30,818 bases of DNA from Euryarchaeota archaeon TMED117. GTDB taxonomy: Archaea; Thermoplasmatota; Poseidoniia; Poseidoniales; Poseidoniaceae. The stretch covers positions 1 to 30,818 of the forward strand of contig NHFS02000040.1 in assembly GCA_002171315.2 (NCBI GenBank), written 5' to 3'. The first letter of the stretch is position 1; each line of letters begins with the position of its first letter. Made by a program: the position numbers and the translations under genes. The notes beneath the pieces were generated by a model. That model made no database searches, was not told the DNA's origin, and saw nothing but the letters and a program-made list of their open reading frames with translations. Of this stretch, positions 23,315 to 30,461 are shown one piece after another.

Positions 23315-24001
23315 TTACAATTCCTTGACTTCTGCTTCCGATGCACGCTTCAAAACTTGTCCAATAATGTCGCCTTTCATCCCTGCAGGAATCTCAATTA
23401 CACATGCCCAATCTCCGTTTTCCAGCCACCCTTCTTTCTGTTGATAGGATCTTAAGAGATTGCTTACTCTTCCATAAGACGAACCTGGAATTCGAAATGC
23501 TAAACGTACAGATTCGAAACTGAGTGGAATCAGAGGCTTTAGTTTGGCGATGGCATCTTTCACTTGTTCTTCTAAACGCTTGAACGGATCGACGGTGTAT
23601 TTTGATTCATTCAATGCCAATTCGATTCGAGTTCTCGGGTGAGGAGATTTCGAACGTGGATCGATTGCTTGTGTCTGGATATGATGAATGATTTGCTGAC
23701 GCATTGTTTCTACACGTGCTTTTCGTTGAGCAGTTGTCAATTGAATCGTTCCCTTTTCAAGAATAATCAAAAGTATTTTTCCGACGTCCAATGTTTCAAA
23801 TGTCTTCATCAAGATTTCTTCAGTAGGCCTTTCACCACCACGTGCATCATGGAAAATTTCATCCATGGCCATGACTTCATCAAGATCAAATTTAGTTGGG
23901 TCGAGTTTCCACTCTTCGATTTTATCAGGATCAACAAGTGCTTCGTAGCGCTTACCGCCTTTTTCAATGCGAGCAAGAACGGAATTGTCAAGGCTTACCA
24001 T
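23315..24001 (-). CDS. sdo1: SBDS/Sdo1 ribosome maturation protein
   Basis: Archaeal homologue of the Shwachman-Bodian-Diamond protein, which acts with EF-2-like GTPases in releasing aIF6 from 50S subunits. The 228 residues follow the three-domain plan: FYSH domain (ARIEKGGKRYEALVDPDKI to GKILLIILEKGTIQLT), helical domain (TAQRKARVETMRQQIIHHIQTQAIDP) and ferredoxin-like C-terminus (LSFESVRLAFRIPG). The start is ATG at 24001 with GGTGG 5 bases upstream. A reading from 24100 would overlap psmA. It is 49 bases after psmA and 61 before rrp4. Confidence 0.96.
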   Translation of the reverse strand: MVSLDNSVLARIEKGGKRYEALVDPDKIEEWKLDPTKFDLDEVMAMDEIFHDARGGERPTEEILMKTFETLDVGKILLIILEKGTIQLTTAQRKARVETMRQQIIHHIQTQAIDPRSKSPHPRTRIELALNESKYTVDPFKRLEEQVKDAIAKLKPLIPLSFESVRLAFRIPGSSYGRVSNLLRSYQQKEGWLENGDWACVIEIPAGMKGDIIGQVLKRASEAEVKEL

Positions 24002-24050
24002 TGTTCCACCAGTTGAATGATGGAGGAAGGAATCAATGAATCTATCTGCT

Positions 24051-24773
24051 TCAATCCTCAAGAGGTTTGAGTCTATCGAGTTGCTTTGTAACTTCGCCAC
24101 GGTCTAGGATTCTGTATCCATCTGAGTCAACAACAACAACTTCAACAGCCTCTCTGTTAAGCTCTGTATCATTTGCTGAACGAAGCGCTTCAAGCCCCAT
24201 CTTCATGGCTGCATTAAGTGTCATGCCGGATTTCCAGTTCTTTTCGAAGTATTCGATAACCGTATTTCTGTTGCTGCCAATTGCACCTGCATGGTATGAT
24301 TGGTATGCTCCTGATGGGTCTGTTTCGTAGAGATGAATACCTTCGTCATCAACACCGCCAATAAGAAGTGCTGTTCCGAATGGACGAGATCCACCGTATT
24401 GAGTGAAGGATTGCTTGAAATCACACAACTTCTTGACAAGTACATCGACTGGTACAGTGTCAGCATATGTGATTCTGTTGATTTGCGACTCAACACGTGC
24501 ACGAGCAACGAGTTGACGAGCGTCTGCTACAAGTCCAGATGTTGCAACTCCGACGTGTTCATCAATTTTGAACATCTTTTCAATGGATTCGGGTATGATA
24601 AGACGGGAAGCGATTCTCTTGTCGCAGACAAGCACGACGCCTTCTTTGAATTTTAGACCCGCAGTTGTTGTTCCCCTTTTCACGGACTCACGAGCGTATT
24701 CAACTTGGAATAATCGTCCGTCTGGGCTGAATGTTGTAATTCCATGATCGTATCCTCTTCCACTTGGTTGCAT
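24051..24773 (-). CDS. psmA: 20S proteasome alpha subunit
   Basis: Forms the gated outer heptameric rings of the 20S proteasome. The 240 residues begin with the gate segment GRGYDHGITTFSPDGRLFQVEYA, universal in alpha subunits, followed by VKRGTTTAGLKFKEGVVL and a central RPFGTALLIGG. No N-terminal Thr is expected or seen. The start is ATG at 24773, with GGTGAG 5 bases upstream; the 28-residue longer reading is Arg-rich and non-homologous. It opens the exosome superoperon; the RNase P genes often before psmA in other archaea are absent. Confidence 0.97.
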   Translation of the reverse strand: MQPSGRGYDHGITTFSPDGRLFQVEYARESVKRGTTTAGLKFKEGVVLVCDKRIASRLIIPESIEKMFKIDEHVGVATSGLVADARQLVARARVESQINRITYADTVPVDVLVKKLCDFKQSFTQYGGSRPFGTALLIGGVDDEGIHLYETDPSGAYQSYHAGAIGSNRNTVIEYFEKNWKSGMTLNAAMKMGLEALRSANDTELNREAVEVVVVDSDGYRILDRGEVTKQLDRLKPLED

Positions 24774-24802
24774 TATCTCACCGGTTCCTTCTCGTCGTCG
24801 AC

Positions 24803-24812
24803 GCTTTATGAG
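24803..24812 (-). promoter_or_regulatory. TATA-like element of the psmA-exosome superoperon
   Basis: Minus-strand CTCATAAAGC centred about 35 bases before the psmA ATG. It predicts a leader of roughly 9 bases that would just include the GGTGAG ribosome-binding site. The rest of the 141-base divergent gap to Dph6 shows no clear structured element. Confidence 0.4.
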
Positions 24813-24914
24813 GGTGCGGGTAGGCGACCCTTGAAGCAAACGAAGAATAGGACCCATTTGAACGCTTGGCTTTGAATCCCTTAATGTCTTGAAGTTGAAC
24901 CTCTTCGGTCATAC

Positions 24915-25571
24915 ATGCGCATAGCTGTACTCTCCTCTGGAGGTAAAGACTCTTCCGCAGCATGGTGGTGGGCTCAATGCAGAGGATGGGATGTTGTAGC
25001 GTTGGTTACAGTTCATATTCAAGACGGGGATTCTCATATGTTCCAAGTTCCCTCCACTCAATGGGTTGAACATCAAGCCCAGGCCGCAGGTGTGAAATGG
25101 TTTTGCGTGAAAGCCTCAGGGACAGTTGATGATGAAATTTCAACACTGGAGGAAACATTGAGTGAATTGAAAATCGATGCTATTGTAAGCGGTGCGCTGA
25201 GAAGTGATTTTCAAAAGGTAAAACTCGAAAACATGGCACATCGTCTTGGAATTCATTCATTTTCTCCACTTTGGCATCAACAACCATTCGAACACCTTCA
25301 TGGTATGATTGAAAACGGATTTAAGATTATGATCAATTCTGTTTCTTGTGAAGGGTTAGATAGGGAATGGCTCGGAACAATATTAGATTTAGATAATGTC
25401 AAAGAACTCAAATTACTCTCTGAAAAATATCGATTCAATGTCGATGGTGAAGGTGGAGAATACGAAACGTTTGTTGTTGGCGGACCACATTTGCCACGAA
25501 CGCTCGAAGTAGAAGGAACTGCTTCATTTGATTCAGTACGTGGCGTGTTCACGATAACGAAGATTCATTGA
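24915..25571 (+). CDS. dph6: Diphthine--ammonia ligase Dph6 (ATP-PPase)
   Basis: Amidates diphthine on EF-2 using ATP and ammonium to complete diphthamide. The 218-residue protein has the N-type ATP pyrophosphatase loop SSGGKDSS (7-14), the family motif EGGEYETFV near 178-186, and the central GALRSDFQKVKLENMAHRLG that defines the DUF71/ATP_bind_4 group. Archaeal members are this short and lack the C-terminal RidA-like domains of yeast Dph6. Its target EF-2 is encoded at 11647-13854. Divergent from psmA, and it overlaps purB tail to tail by 7 bases. Confidence 0.92.
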   Translation: MRIAVLSSGGKDSSAAWWWAQCRGWDVVALVTVHIQDGDSHMFQVPSTQWVEHQAQAAGVKWFCVKASGTVDDEISTLEETLSELKIDAIVSGALRSDFQKVKLENMAHRLGIHSFSPLWHQQPFEHLHGMIENGFKIMINSVSCEGLDREWLGTILDLDNVKELKLLSEKYRFNVDGEGGEYETFVVGGPHLPRTLEVEGTASFDSVRGVFTITKIH

Positions 25572-25574
25572 ATC
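25562..25574. terminator. Palindrome holding both stop codons, dph6/purB junction
   Basis: GATTCA (25562-25567) and TGAATC (25569-25574) are perfectly complementary about the single base 25568. As RNA this would fold as a 5-bp stem with a three-base loop. The purB stop is 25565-25567 and the dph6 stop 25569-25571, mirror-placed in the two arms. Confidence 0.4.
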
Positions 25575-26914
25575 GCATCTCGAGCAAGAGCAACTGCTTC
25601 ATCAACGAGTTCTCCAGAGACTCCAATGTGATTACTTGGCTCAAACATGGCTTCCAATTCCTCTGCAGAGAATGCGGCCGATATAGCAGGCGTTCTACTG
25701 CATACATCGATCAATTCTTCCTTGTTAGCGACTGCTGTAAATGAGGCTTCACGAAGAATTTCGTGCGCTTCATCTCTAGGTATTCCACGTTCGACGAGGT
25801 CGATCATGACTTTTTCAGCCATGACAAGACCACGTTGAGATTTGATATTCTCCATGCATCGTTCAGCATCAACCCACATTGTTTCGAGAACTTGTCGTGT
25901 TTTGGCAAGTACATCTTCGCATAAAGCACTGCCATGTGAAAGTGTGAATCGTTCACTGCTAGAATTGGCAAGATCTCGCTCATGCCATAAGAGAGCATTC
26001 TCGTAGGTTGGTATGATGAACGAACGAACGATTCGTGCTAACCCTGAAGCATTTTCAGACTTTATTGGATTCTTTTTGTGAGCCATGGTAGATGATCCAA
26101 CTTGCTTTTTCACGTCAAATCCTTCTCCAGCTTCTTGGATTTCAGAGCGTTGAAGGTTTCGTATTTCCTGGAGAATTTTCTCACATGATGTTGCAACGTT
26201 GGCAAGCCAAGACACATATTCAACATAACGATCTCTTCCTACAACTTGTGTTGTAGCCAATGGGACTCCAAGACCTAGATGTGTCAAAATCAATCGTTGT
26301 AATTCTCGTGCGTTGACTCCTTGAGCTGCTCCAGTTCCGACGGCTCCTAGGAATTTACCAACTGAAATTCTAGGACTGGCTTCATCCAGACGAATCAGTT
26401 GTCTTCGAAGTTCATCAAGCCATACTGCTGCTTTCAAACCAAATGTGATTGGCACTGCTGCTTGCCCGTGAGTTCTTCCTAGCATTACGGTATCTCTCTC
26501 ACGCTCCGCAACATCTGCACAGACTGAAATTAAAGCACACAATTGTTCACGTAGCATAACGATACTGTCTCTGAGTTGAAGAGCAACCGCAGTATCAACG
26601 ATATCGTTGGATGTTGCACCAAGATGGATGCACCATCCTGCATCTCCGGCAGCTTCTGCCATTGCTTTGGTCAAAGCCATAATGTCATGTCGTGTTTCTG
26701 CTTCAATTTCTGAAACCCGTTCCTTGAGAACAGACTCTGGATTCGAGATCGCCGCAACTGCATTGTAATCATCCTCTGAAACACGACCGAGTTGCCAATG
26801 AGCCCAAATGAGCGCACGTTCAACTTCGAGTTGTCGCTCATGTCGTCCTAGTTCAGACCAAATGCGTTTGAAATCTTGAGAGCCATATCGATAGTCAAGT
26901 GGACAGAATGCCAT
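25565..26914 (-). CDS. purB: Adenylosuccinate lyase
   Basis: Cleaves SAICAR and adenylosuccinate to fumarate plus AICAR or AMP in purine synthesis; a cytoplasmic homotetramer. The 449-residue protein starts MAFCPLDYRYG, typical of the family. It carries TRHDIMA (74-80), GATSNDIVDTA (99-109), GRTHGQAAVP (146-155, general-acid His) and the signature loop GSSTMAHKKNP (273-283) with the catalytic Ser. A reading from 26998 would overlap the previous gene and lacks homology, so ATG at 26914 is chosen. A monocistronic unit is likely; the 73-base gap upstream shows no certain TATA box. Confidence 0.97.
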   Translation of the reverse strand: MAFCPLDYRYGSQDFKRIWSELGRHERQLEVERALIWAHWQLGRVSEDDYNAVAAISNPESVLKERVSEIEAETRHDIMALTKAMAEAAGDAGWCIHLGATSNDIVDTAVALQLRDSIVMLREQLCALISVCADVAERERDTVMLGRTHGQAAVPITFGLKAAVWLDELRRQLIRLDEASPRISVGKFLGAVGTGAAQGVNARELQRLILTHLGLGVPLATTQVVGRDRYVEYVSWLANVATSCEKILQEIRNLQRSEIQEAGEGFDVKKQVGSSTMAHKKNPIKSENASGLARIVRSFIIPTYENALLWHERDLANSSSERFTLSHGSALCEDVLAKTRQVLETMWVDAERCMENIKSQRGLVMAEKVMIDLVERGIPRDEAHEILREASFTAVANKEELIDVCSRTPAISAAFSAEELEAMFEPSNHIGVSGELVDEAVALARDAIQ

Positions 26915-26987
26915 AATGAACGGTCTCGGAGGGACTTCATGAACCTTCCTTGAGAGCATTTTTGGAAAATGTCCGTGATAATATGAT

Positions 26988-27416
26988 TTATTGTTCAATT
27001 TTGTCAGGCATCATGGCTGTACGAATCAAAATCATTGCAAAGATACTTGAGATTAAGAATGATATGCCAACATAAATTGAAAGATTATACCACATAATTG
27101 CAACTCCAACTAACGAAATGTATCCAAAAATTTGGCATATGGCTGAAGCGAAATTGAGTTTCTTAACCATTCGCTCGCTTAGCGTCCCTTTGTTTTCAAG
27201 TAGAAATGTGTAAATGAGGAAATATATTGCTTGGAATGGAAGTGTTGCGGCAATAATGGCAAGAGCTACTTCACGCATTTGTGTAGGATTTGATTCCTGT
27301 TCAATGCCCTGGAACAACATGACCGCAGTATTCGTACCGAGTAATGCAGCCATTATTGTCCAACGTTTATCCTGTGAAGAGGTTCTGCTCTCAACGTTGA
27401 CTGAACCCTCACTCAT
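26988..27416 (-). CDS. Four-pass membrane protein, function unknown
   Basis: A 142-residue protein with a Ser/Glu-rich soluble N-terminus (1-18) and four predicted membrane helices (about 20-38, 50-72, 86-106, 110-133). A Glu/Ser/Asn-rich loop lies between the first two, and an 'ENKGTLSERMVKKLN' loop between the second and third. No conserved active-site motif stands out. It is 88 bases downstream of the gene at 27505 and 73 bases upstream of purB. Confidence 0.7.
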   Translation of the reverse strand: MSEGSVNVESRTSSQDKRWTIMAALLGTNTAVMLFQGIEQESNPTQMREVALAIIAATLPFQAIYFLIYTFLLENKGTLSERMVKKLNFASAICQIFGYISLVGVAIMWYNLSIYVGISFLISSIFAMILIRTAMMPDKIEQ

Positions 27417-27470
27417 ATCCTTAACAGATGAAGTAAAGGGTTTGTATTTTGTCCCATAGGAAGGAGAATT

Positions 27471-27490
27471 TTGTAGGGTTTTGTAGGGTT
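27471..27490. repeat. Two exact tandem copies of a 10-mer
   Basis: TTGTAGGGTT occurs twice in direct succession (27471-27480, 27481-27490) in the gap downstream of the gene at 27505. The second copy overlaps the left arm of the adjacent inverted repeat (27477-27486), so either copy could in principle pair with the right arm's core TACAA. Confidence 0.75.
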
Positions 27491-27514
27491 ATTCTGACTT
27501 CAGTCTACAAAACC
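27477..27514. terminator. 10-bp inverted repeat at the stop codon of the gene at 27505
   Basis: Arms GGTTTTGTAG (27477-27486) and CTACAAAACC (27505-27514) are perfect over 10 bp, separated by 18 bases. The spacer contains a smaller 4-bp hairpin, CTGA/TCAG (27494-27503). The TAG stop of the minus-strand gene is 27507-27505, at the inner edge of the right arm. A minus-strand transcript would end in a two-step hairpin. Confidence 0.5.
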
Positions 27515-27723
27515 ATACCAAGCATCTTGATCGCAAATCCAGTGATTGTTGCAACGATGAATAACAAAATCATCATACCAACCGGTCCGTATTGATTGGT
27601 GTCTTGAATCGCAGTCGGTAAAAAACCGTCTCGTGCTACTGCGGAGGCAAACCCTTTCGCTTCTTCGTAGGGTGGCGGGTCTCTTCTCGGGATGCGCTCT
27701 CCTTCTCGAACTTCTCCGCTCAT
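27505..27723 (-). CDS. Small tail-anchored membrane protein
   Basis: A 72-residue protein with a charged, Pro-rich N-terminus (GERIPRRDPPPYEEAKGF) and one C-terminal membrane helix (about 47-70, GMMILLFIVATITGFAIKML). It looks like a tail-anchored protein. Size and topology recall small translocase or respiratory accessory subunits, but I find no diagnostic motif. Divergent from the gene at 27800 with 76 bases between. Confidence 0.65.
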   Translation of the reverse strand: MSGEVREGERIPRRDPPPYEEAKGFASAVARDGFLPTAIQDTNQYGPVGMMILLFIVATITGFAIKMLGMVL

Positions 27724-27799
27724 GATTGTGGGTTTGTATGGAAGGTCATGAGCATTGCGATGATGTTAATGTCAAATCTATGAACAGGTTGGGATTGGT

Positions 27800-28387
27800 A
27801 TGGCCGAACGTTGGGTGTTGGATTTGGTTGGAAAAAGCATCCACTTGTCTATTGACGGTGGCTGTGGGGGCACAACGCTCGGTTTGCATTTTGCTGTGGA
27901 TGAGATACAAGGTGGTGGACGCGTTCTCTGGGCATCACCTGATATGCCTAATGCTACACGTTTCTCTCAACTATTTTCATCACTGAACATCGTTGAAGCG
28001 AGCCGTTTTCATGCCATGAATTTAATTGGCAATATGGAACGTTGTGTTGATGCGATTGTCGAGGCGGAACAGAATTTACCAAGTGTTGGTTTGATCGTTC
28101 TTGATGATTGGTGTGAACCTACAGGGCGTATACCTTCGAAAAATGTCAAGGCTGTCATTGACTTGAAAAATAGAATTAAGGATTCAACAACGTTGTTACT
28201 AATTTCCAAGTCTGGAACTGAAGTCAATTCGAATGAAGGAGCAGTAAAACCAAGAAGTGAGGCCAATCTTAAGAAAGAAGGTTTTCACATTTGGACGTTA
28301 CAAGAGACGGAACAAAAAACGAAAATTCTCACCCATGGTGAAATGGAACTTGAAGGTAGAATTGTAGATTCAGGCTTCGTCCTCTGA
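27800..28387 (+). CDS. RecA/RadB-like ATPase fold with degenerate P-loop
   Basis: A 195-residue protein whose plan resembles RadB/KaiC-like RecA-fold ATPases. It has a glycine-rich loop IDGGCGGTTLGLHFA (18-32) followed by a helix and a strand RVLWASPDMPNATRFSQLF that resembles the 'V-x-YIDTE-x3-x-x-R' segment. A Walker B-like strand is VGLIVLDDW (96-104), and LLLISKSG resembles a sensor strand. The P-loop lacks the invariant Lys (GGTT in place of GKT/S), so ATP hydrolysis is doubtful. It could be an inactive paralogue with a structural or regulatory role. The call rests on motif order, not on a search. Confidence 0.6.
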   Translation: MAERWVLDLVGKSIHLSIDGGCGGTTLGLHFAVDEIQGGGRVLWASPDMPNATRFSQLFSSLNIVEASRFHAMNLIGNMERCVDAIVEAEQNLPSVGLIVLDDWCEPTGRIPSKNVKAVIDLKNRIKDSTTLLLISKSGTEVNSNEGAVKPRSEANLKKEGFHIWTLQETEQKTKILTHGEMELEGRIVDSGFVL

Positions 28388-28391
28388 ATCT
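28366..28391. terminator. 8-bp inverted repeat with both stop codons, 28.37 kb junction
   Basis: Arms AGATTCAG (28366-28373) and CTGAATCT (28384-28391) are perfect over 8 bp with a 10-base loop. The minus-gene stop (28370-28372) and plus-gene TGA (28385-28387) occupy mirror positions in the arms. The two genes overlap by 18 bases. Confidence 0.55.
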
Positions 28392-28621
28392 TCGCCAAGG
28401 AGTTCAGCCATTTCTTCAAGGGCTTCTTCATCAGGTTCATCAAATCGTTGAGGGTTTCGAGCACCGCCTTCGAGTTCATCTTCTCCAGCAATCTTAGGTG
28501 CAAGATTATCAATCATATTTTCTCGATTCTTTTTTGCACGAATGGCTATAAAAGCCATCATTCCTATCAATAAGAGAATGAGAATGAACGTGGTTACATA
28601 CTTCGTTAGGTCGTCTGCCAT
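28370..28621 (-). CDS. Single-pass membrane protein with acidic tail
   Basis: An 83-residue protein: one membrane helix (about 9-28, VTTFILILLLIGMMAFIAI), a basic stop-transfer AKKNR, then a strongly acidic tail ending EEMAELLGEDSEDEA. Likely N-out/C-in. No family recognised. It is 45 bases downstream of TiaS and may share its transcript. It overlaps the RecA-like gene tail to tail by 18 bases. Confidence 0.65.
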   Translation of the reverse strand: MADDLTKYVTTFILILLLIGMMAFIAIRAKKNRENMIDNLAPKIAGEDELEGGARNPQRFDEPDEEALEEMAELLGEDSEDEA

Positions 28622-28666
28622 GGAGGTTCTTGCATCCTCTCAGTAAATATGGTTTTGATTCGATTA

Positions 28667-29845
28667 TCAACGTTTCAGAGGTTTTGAAAGATGTCTTCTA
28701 GAGGACGGTGGAGGTTGAACCCAATCAATGAACGGTGGTTCCCGTTCGACCTCAACCCAGCCTCGTTCAGTTGTTATGTTACATTTTTTGCAACGAAGAC
28801 CCTGGTTTTTCCCCATGGATTTCATAGATTTATTGCAAATCTTGCAAAGTGGCCTTTTTCGTTCAGGTACGGATTTAGAAATTTTGAGCAATTCCAAGTG
28901 GAGAGCATTATTTTCATCCCTTAGACCGTTGCCAATGATCGTATCTCCTTCAATCAGCCACTGTGAGAGTAAAGCAATGTTACCACTTTGTCGAAATGCA
29001 ATCCATGTCCCTTGTGATGTTTCGATGACAACATGTCCCTTTTTCAGAATAGATTTTGAACGCACAATTGCTAAGATAGGTTCGCCTAGGTGATCATCAG
29101 TTGCTTGATTGGTTTTGAAAATCAACGAACCTTTGGTTTGTTCAGTATGTTTCCCATTTTGAAGAATATTGAGTGCATCATGTGCACCTTGCCTTGTCCA
29201 TGAACGGATACCAAATAGGACTGGTGAATTGCCCCTAGGGGCTAGAAGACTGGTGCCAAGTTTTGGATTTCTACAAAGAAATGTATCCTCAAGACTGTCA
29301 ACATCATCCAATGCATCCTCGTCCAATCGACGAGGTCCTTCTGAATCATCAATTCTCCATGAAATTGCTTCATATGTGCTTTGAGTAGCTGGCCATAGTA
29401 CTGCTGCAGTCGCCCCAATTCTTCCATTTCCACCCCAGTGTCGAGATACGTGGGGCAAATCTTCTAGCAGAATTTCAGAAGAGACGGATTGAGAATAAAA
29501 ATTTGCATCGGATTTTTCCTCACTCATCCAAACCATACCTGGATCTGCTGGATATTGCTTTCGTTCACTGTGTTCGCTAACACCAATGCTTCCTCCAAGG
29601 TTAGAGATATGACTCGTCCACCAATGGTCGAGATGATTCATCAGTTCTGTTTCATTTTCAGTGATTAATTCGACAGCGACAGCGGCATTACCTCTTGTTC
29701 GTTGCTTTGCAAATGGCCAAAGCCGTACAAGTCTTGGATTAGCATAAGACACAGTATCCGGAAGACTTTCCAATAAGTGAAACAGTACTTCTGTAGTGCA
29801 TCCACCGTTGAGAGAATCTGTATCATCTAATCCGAGCCAACCCAT
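28667..29845 (-). CDS. tiaS: tRNA(Ile2) 2-agmatinylcytidine synthetase TiaS
   Basis: Attaches agmatine to C34 of tRNA-Ile(CAU) using ATP, making agm2C so that AUA is read as Ile; archaea only. The 392 residues include LDDTDSLNGGCTT (5-18) at the N-terminus, KQRTRGNAAVAV, GNGRIGATAAV, FGIRSWT and an OB-like domain with GHVVIETSQG. A zinc ribbon at C334/C337 and C352/C355 precedes a basic Pro-rich tail. All the family's landmark segments are present in order. It starts one base after the stop of the HAD phosphatase gene, with AGGTGG overlapping that gene's end, so the pair is cotranscribed. Confidence 0.95.
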   Translation of the reverse strand: MGWLGLDDTDSLNGGCTTEVLFHLLESLPDTVSYANPRLVRLWPFAKQRTRGNAAVAVELITENETELMNHLDHWWTSHISNLGGSIGVSEHSERKQYPADPGMVWMSEEKSDANFYSQSVSSEILLEDLPHVSRHWGGNGRIGATAAVLWPATQSTYEAISWRIDDSEGPRRLDEDALDDVDSLEDTFLCRNPKLGTSLLAPRGNSPVLFGIRSWTRQGAHDALNILQNGKHTEQTKGSLIFKTNQATDDHLGEPILAIVRSKSILKKGHVVIETSQGTWIAFRQSGNIALLSQWLIEGDTIIGNGLRDENNALHLELLKISKSVPERKRPLCKICNKSMKSMGKNQGLRCKKCNITTERGWVEVEREPPFIDWVQPPPSSRRHLSKPLKR

Positions 29846-29846
29846 T

Positions 29847-30461
29847 TTACCACCTCATCGGATCATATTCATCGCCTGAATCAAATTTATCAAGAACTCG
29901 TTCAATGACTTGAGGCAGACCTTGTTGTGATGACACTTCAAACGTTCGAGCTCCAACTGCCCAACCAGCACCCATATCTGATTTACGATCACCAACCATT
30001 GCATCTAAAGGATTCCATGATTCTGGTTTGGCTCCTGCCCAATCGATGTTCGTATGCAGAACACGTTGTTTTCTCAAGAGATTATGTCCAGTACGTAGCA
30101 TACCTGGCCAAGGTTTTCTACAGTTACAACGATCTCGATTTCTATGAGGACAGGTGAGAATCATGTCGATAATCGCTTGAGGATTTTCTTTCAACAATTG
30201 ATTTCGTAATTCATTATGAATCAACTCTAATTGTTCGACATCCCATAAACCTCTCATGATTGCTGATTGATTGGTTACAACACAGATTCTATAGCCGGAT
30301 TCTCGAAGTCGTGCAATAGCATGACCTGATCCAGGAATGATGTTCATTTGATCTGGATTGTTCACGTAGCCTGCGCGTCCGAAATTCAGAACTCCATCTC
30401 TGTCGAGGAAAGCAATGGGGCCACTTGCCCATCCTTCTCCATCAACGACAGGGCCCTTCAT
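29847..30461 (-). CDS. GmhB-like HAD phosphatase (histidinol-P/heptose bisphosphate type)
   Basis: HAD-superfamily subclass IIIA phosphatase. The 204 residues show the nucleophile motif FLDRDGVLN (18-26, Asp20/Asp22), motif II VTNQS (62-66), the structural zinc site C104-x-H106 and C112-x-C114 in CPHRNRDRCNCRKPWPGM, and motif IV GDRKSDM. This zinc loop marks the GmhB/HisB-N family, which dephosphorylates D-glycero-D-manno-heptose 1,7-bisphosphate or histidinol phosphate. No other heptose or histidine gene is in the window, so substrate is open; a role in surface-glycan heptose is possible. It is coupled to tiaS downstream. Confidence 0.88.
   Translation of the reverse strand: MKGPVVDGEGWASGPIAFLDRDGVLNFGRAGYVNNPDQMNIIPGSGHAIARLRESGYRICVVTNQSAIMRGLWDVEQLELIHNELRNQLLKENPQAIIDMILTCPHRNRDRCNCRKPWPGMLRTGHNLLRKQRVLHTNIDWAGAKPESWNPLDAMVGDRKSDMGAGWAVGARTFEVSSQQGLPQVIERVLDKFDSGDEYDPMRW

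Noticed and set aside
23999..24100. Longer N-terminus for SBDS
   Set aside because: It would overlap psmA by 50 bases and adds residues absent from the family; ATG at 24001 has its own GGTGG.
24774..24914. tRNA or small RNA in the largest gap
   Set aside because: No cloverleaf, no T-loop sequence and no strong stem found by eye; only a TATA-like element is supported.
26914..26998. Longer N-terminus for PurB
   Set aside because: The family starts at the MAFCPLDYRYG segment; the extension overlaps the preceding membrane-protein gene.
27471..27514. Start of a CRISPR array
   Set aside because: Only two adjacent 10-base copies with no spacers; no cas gene is in the window.
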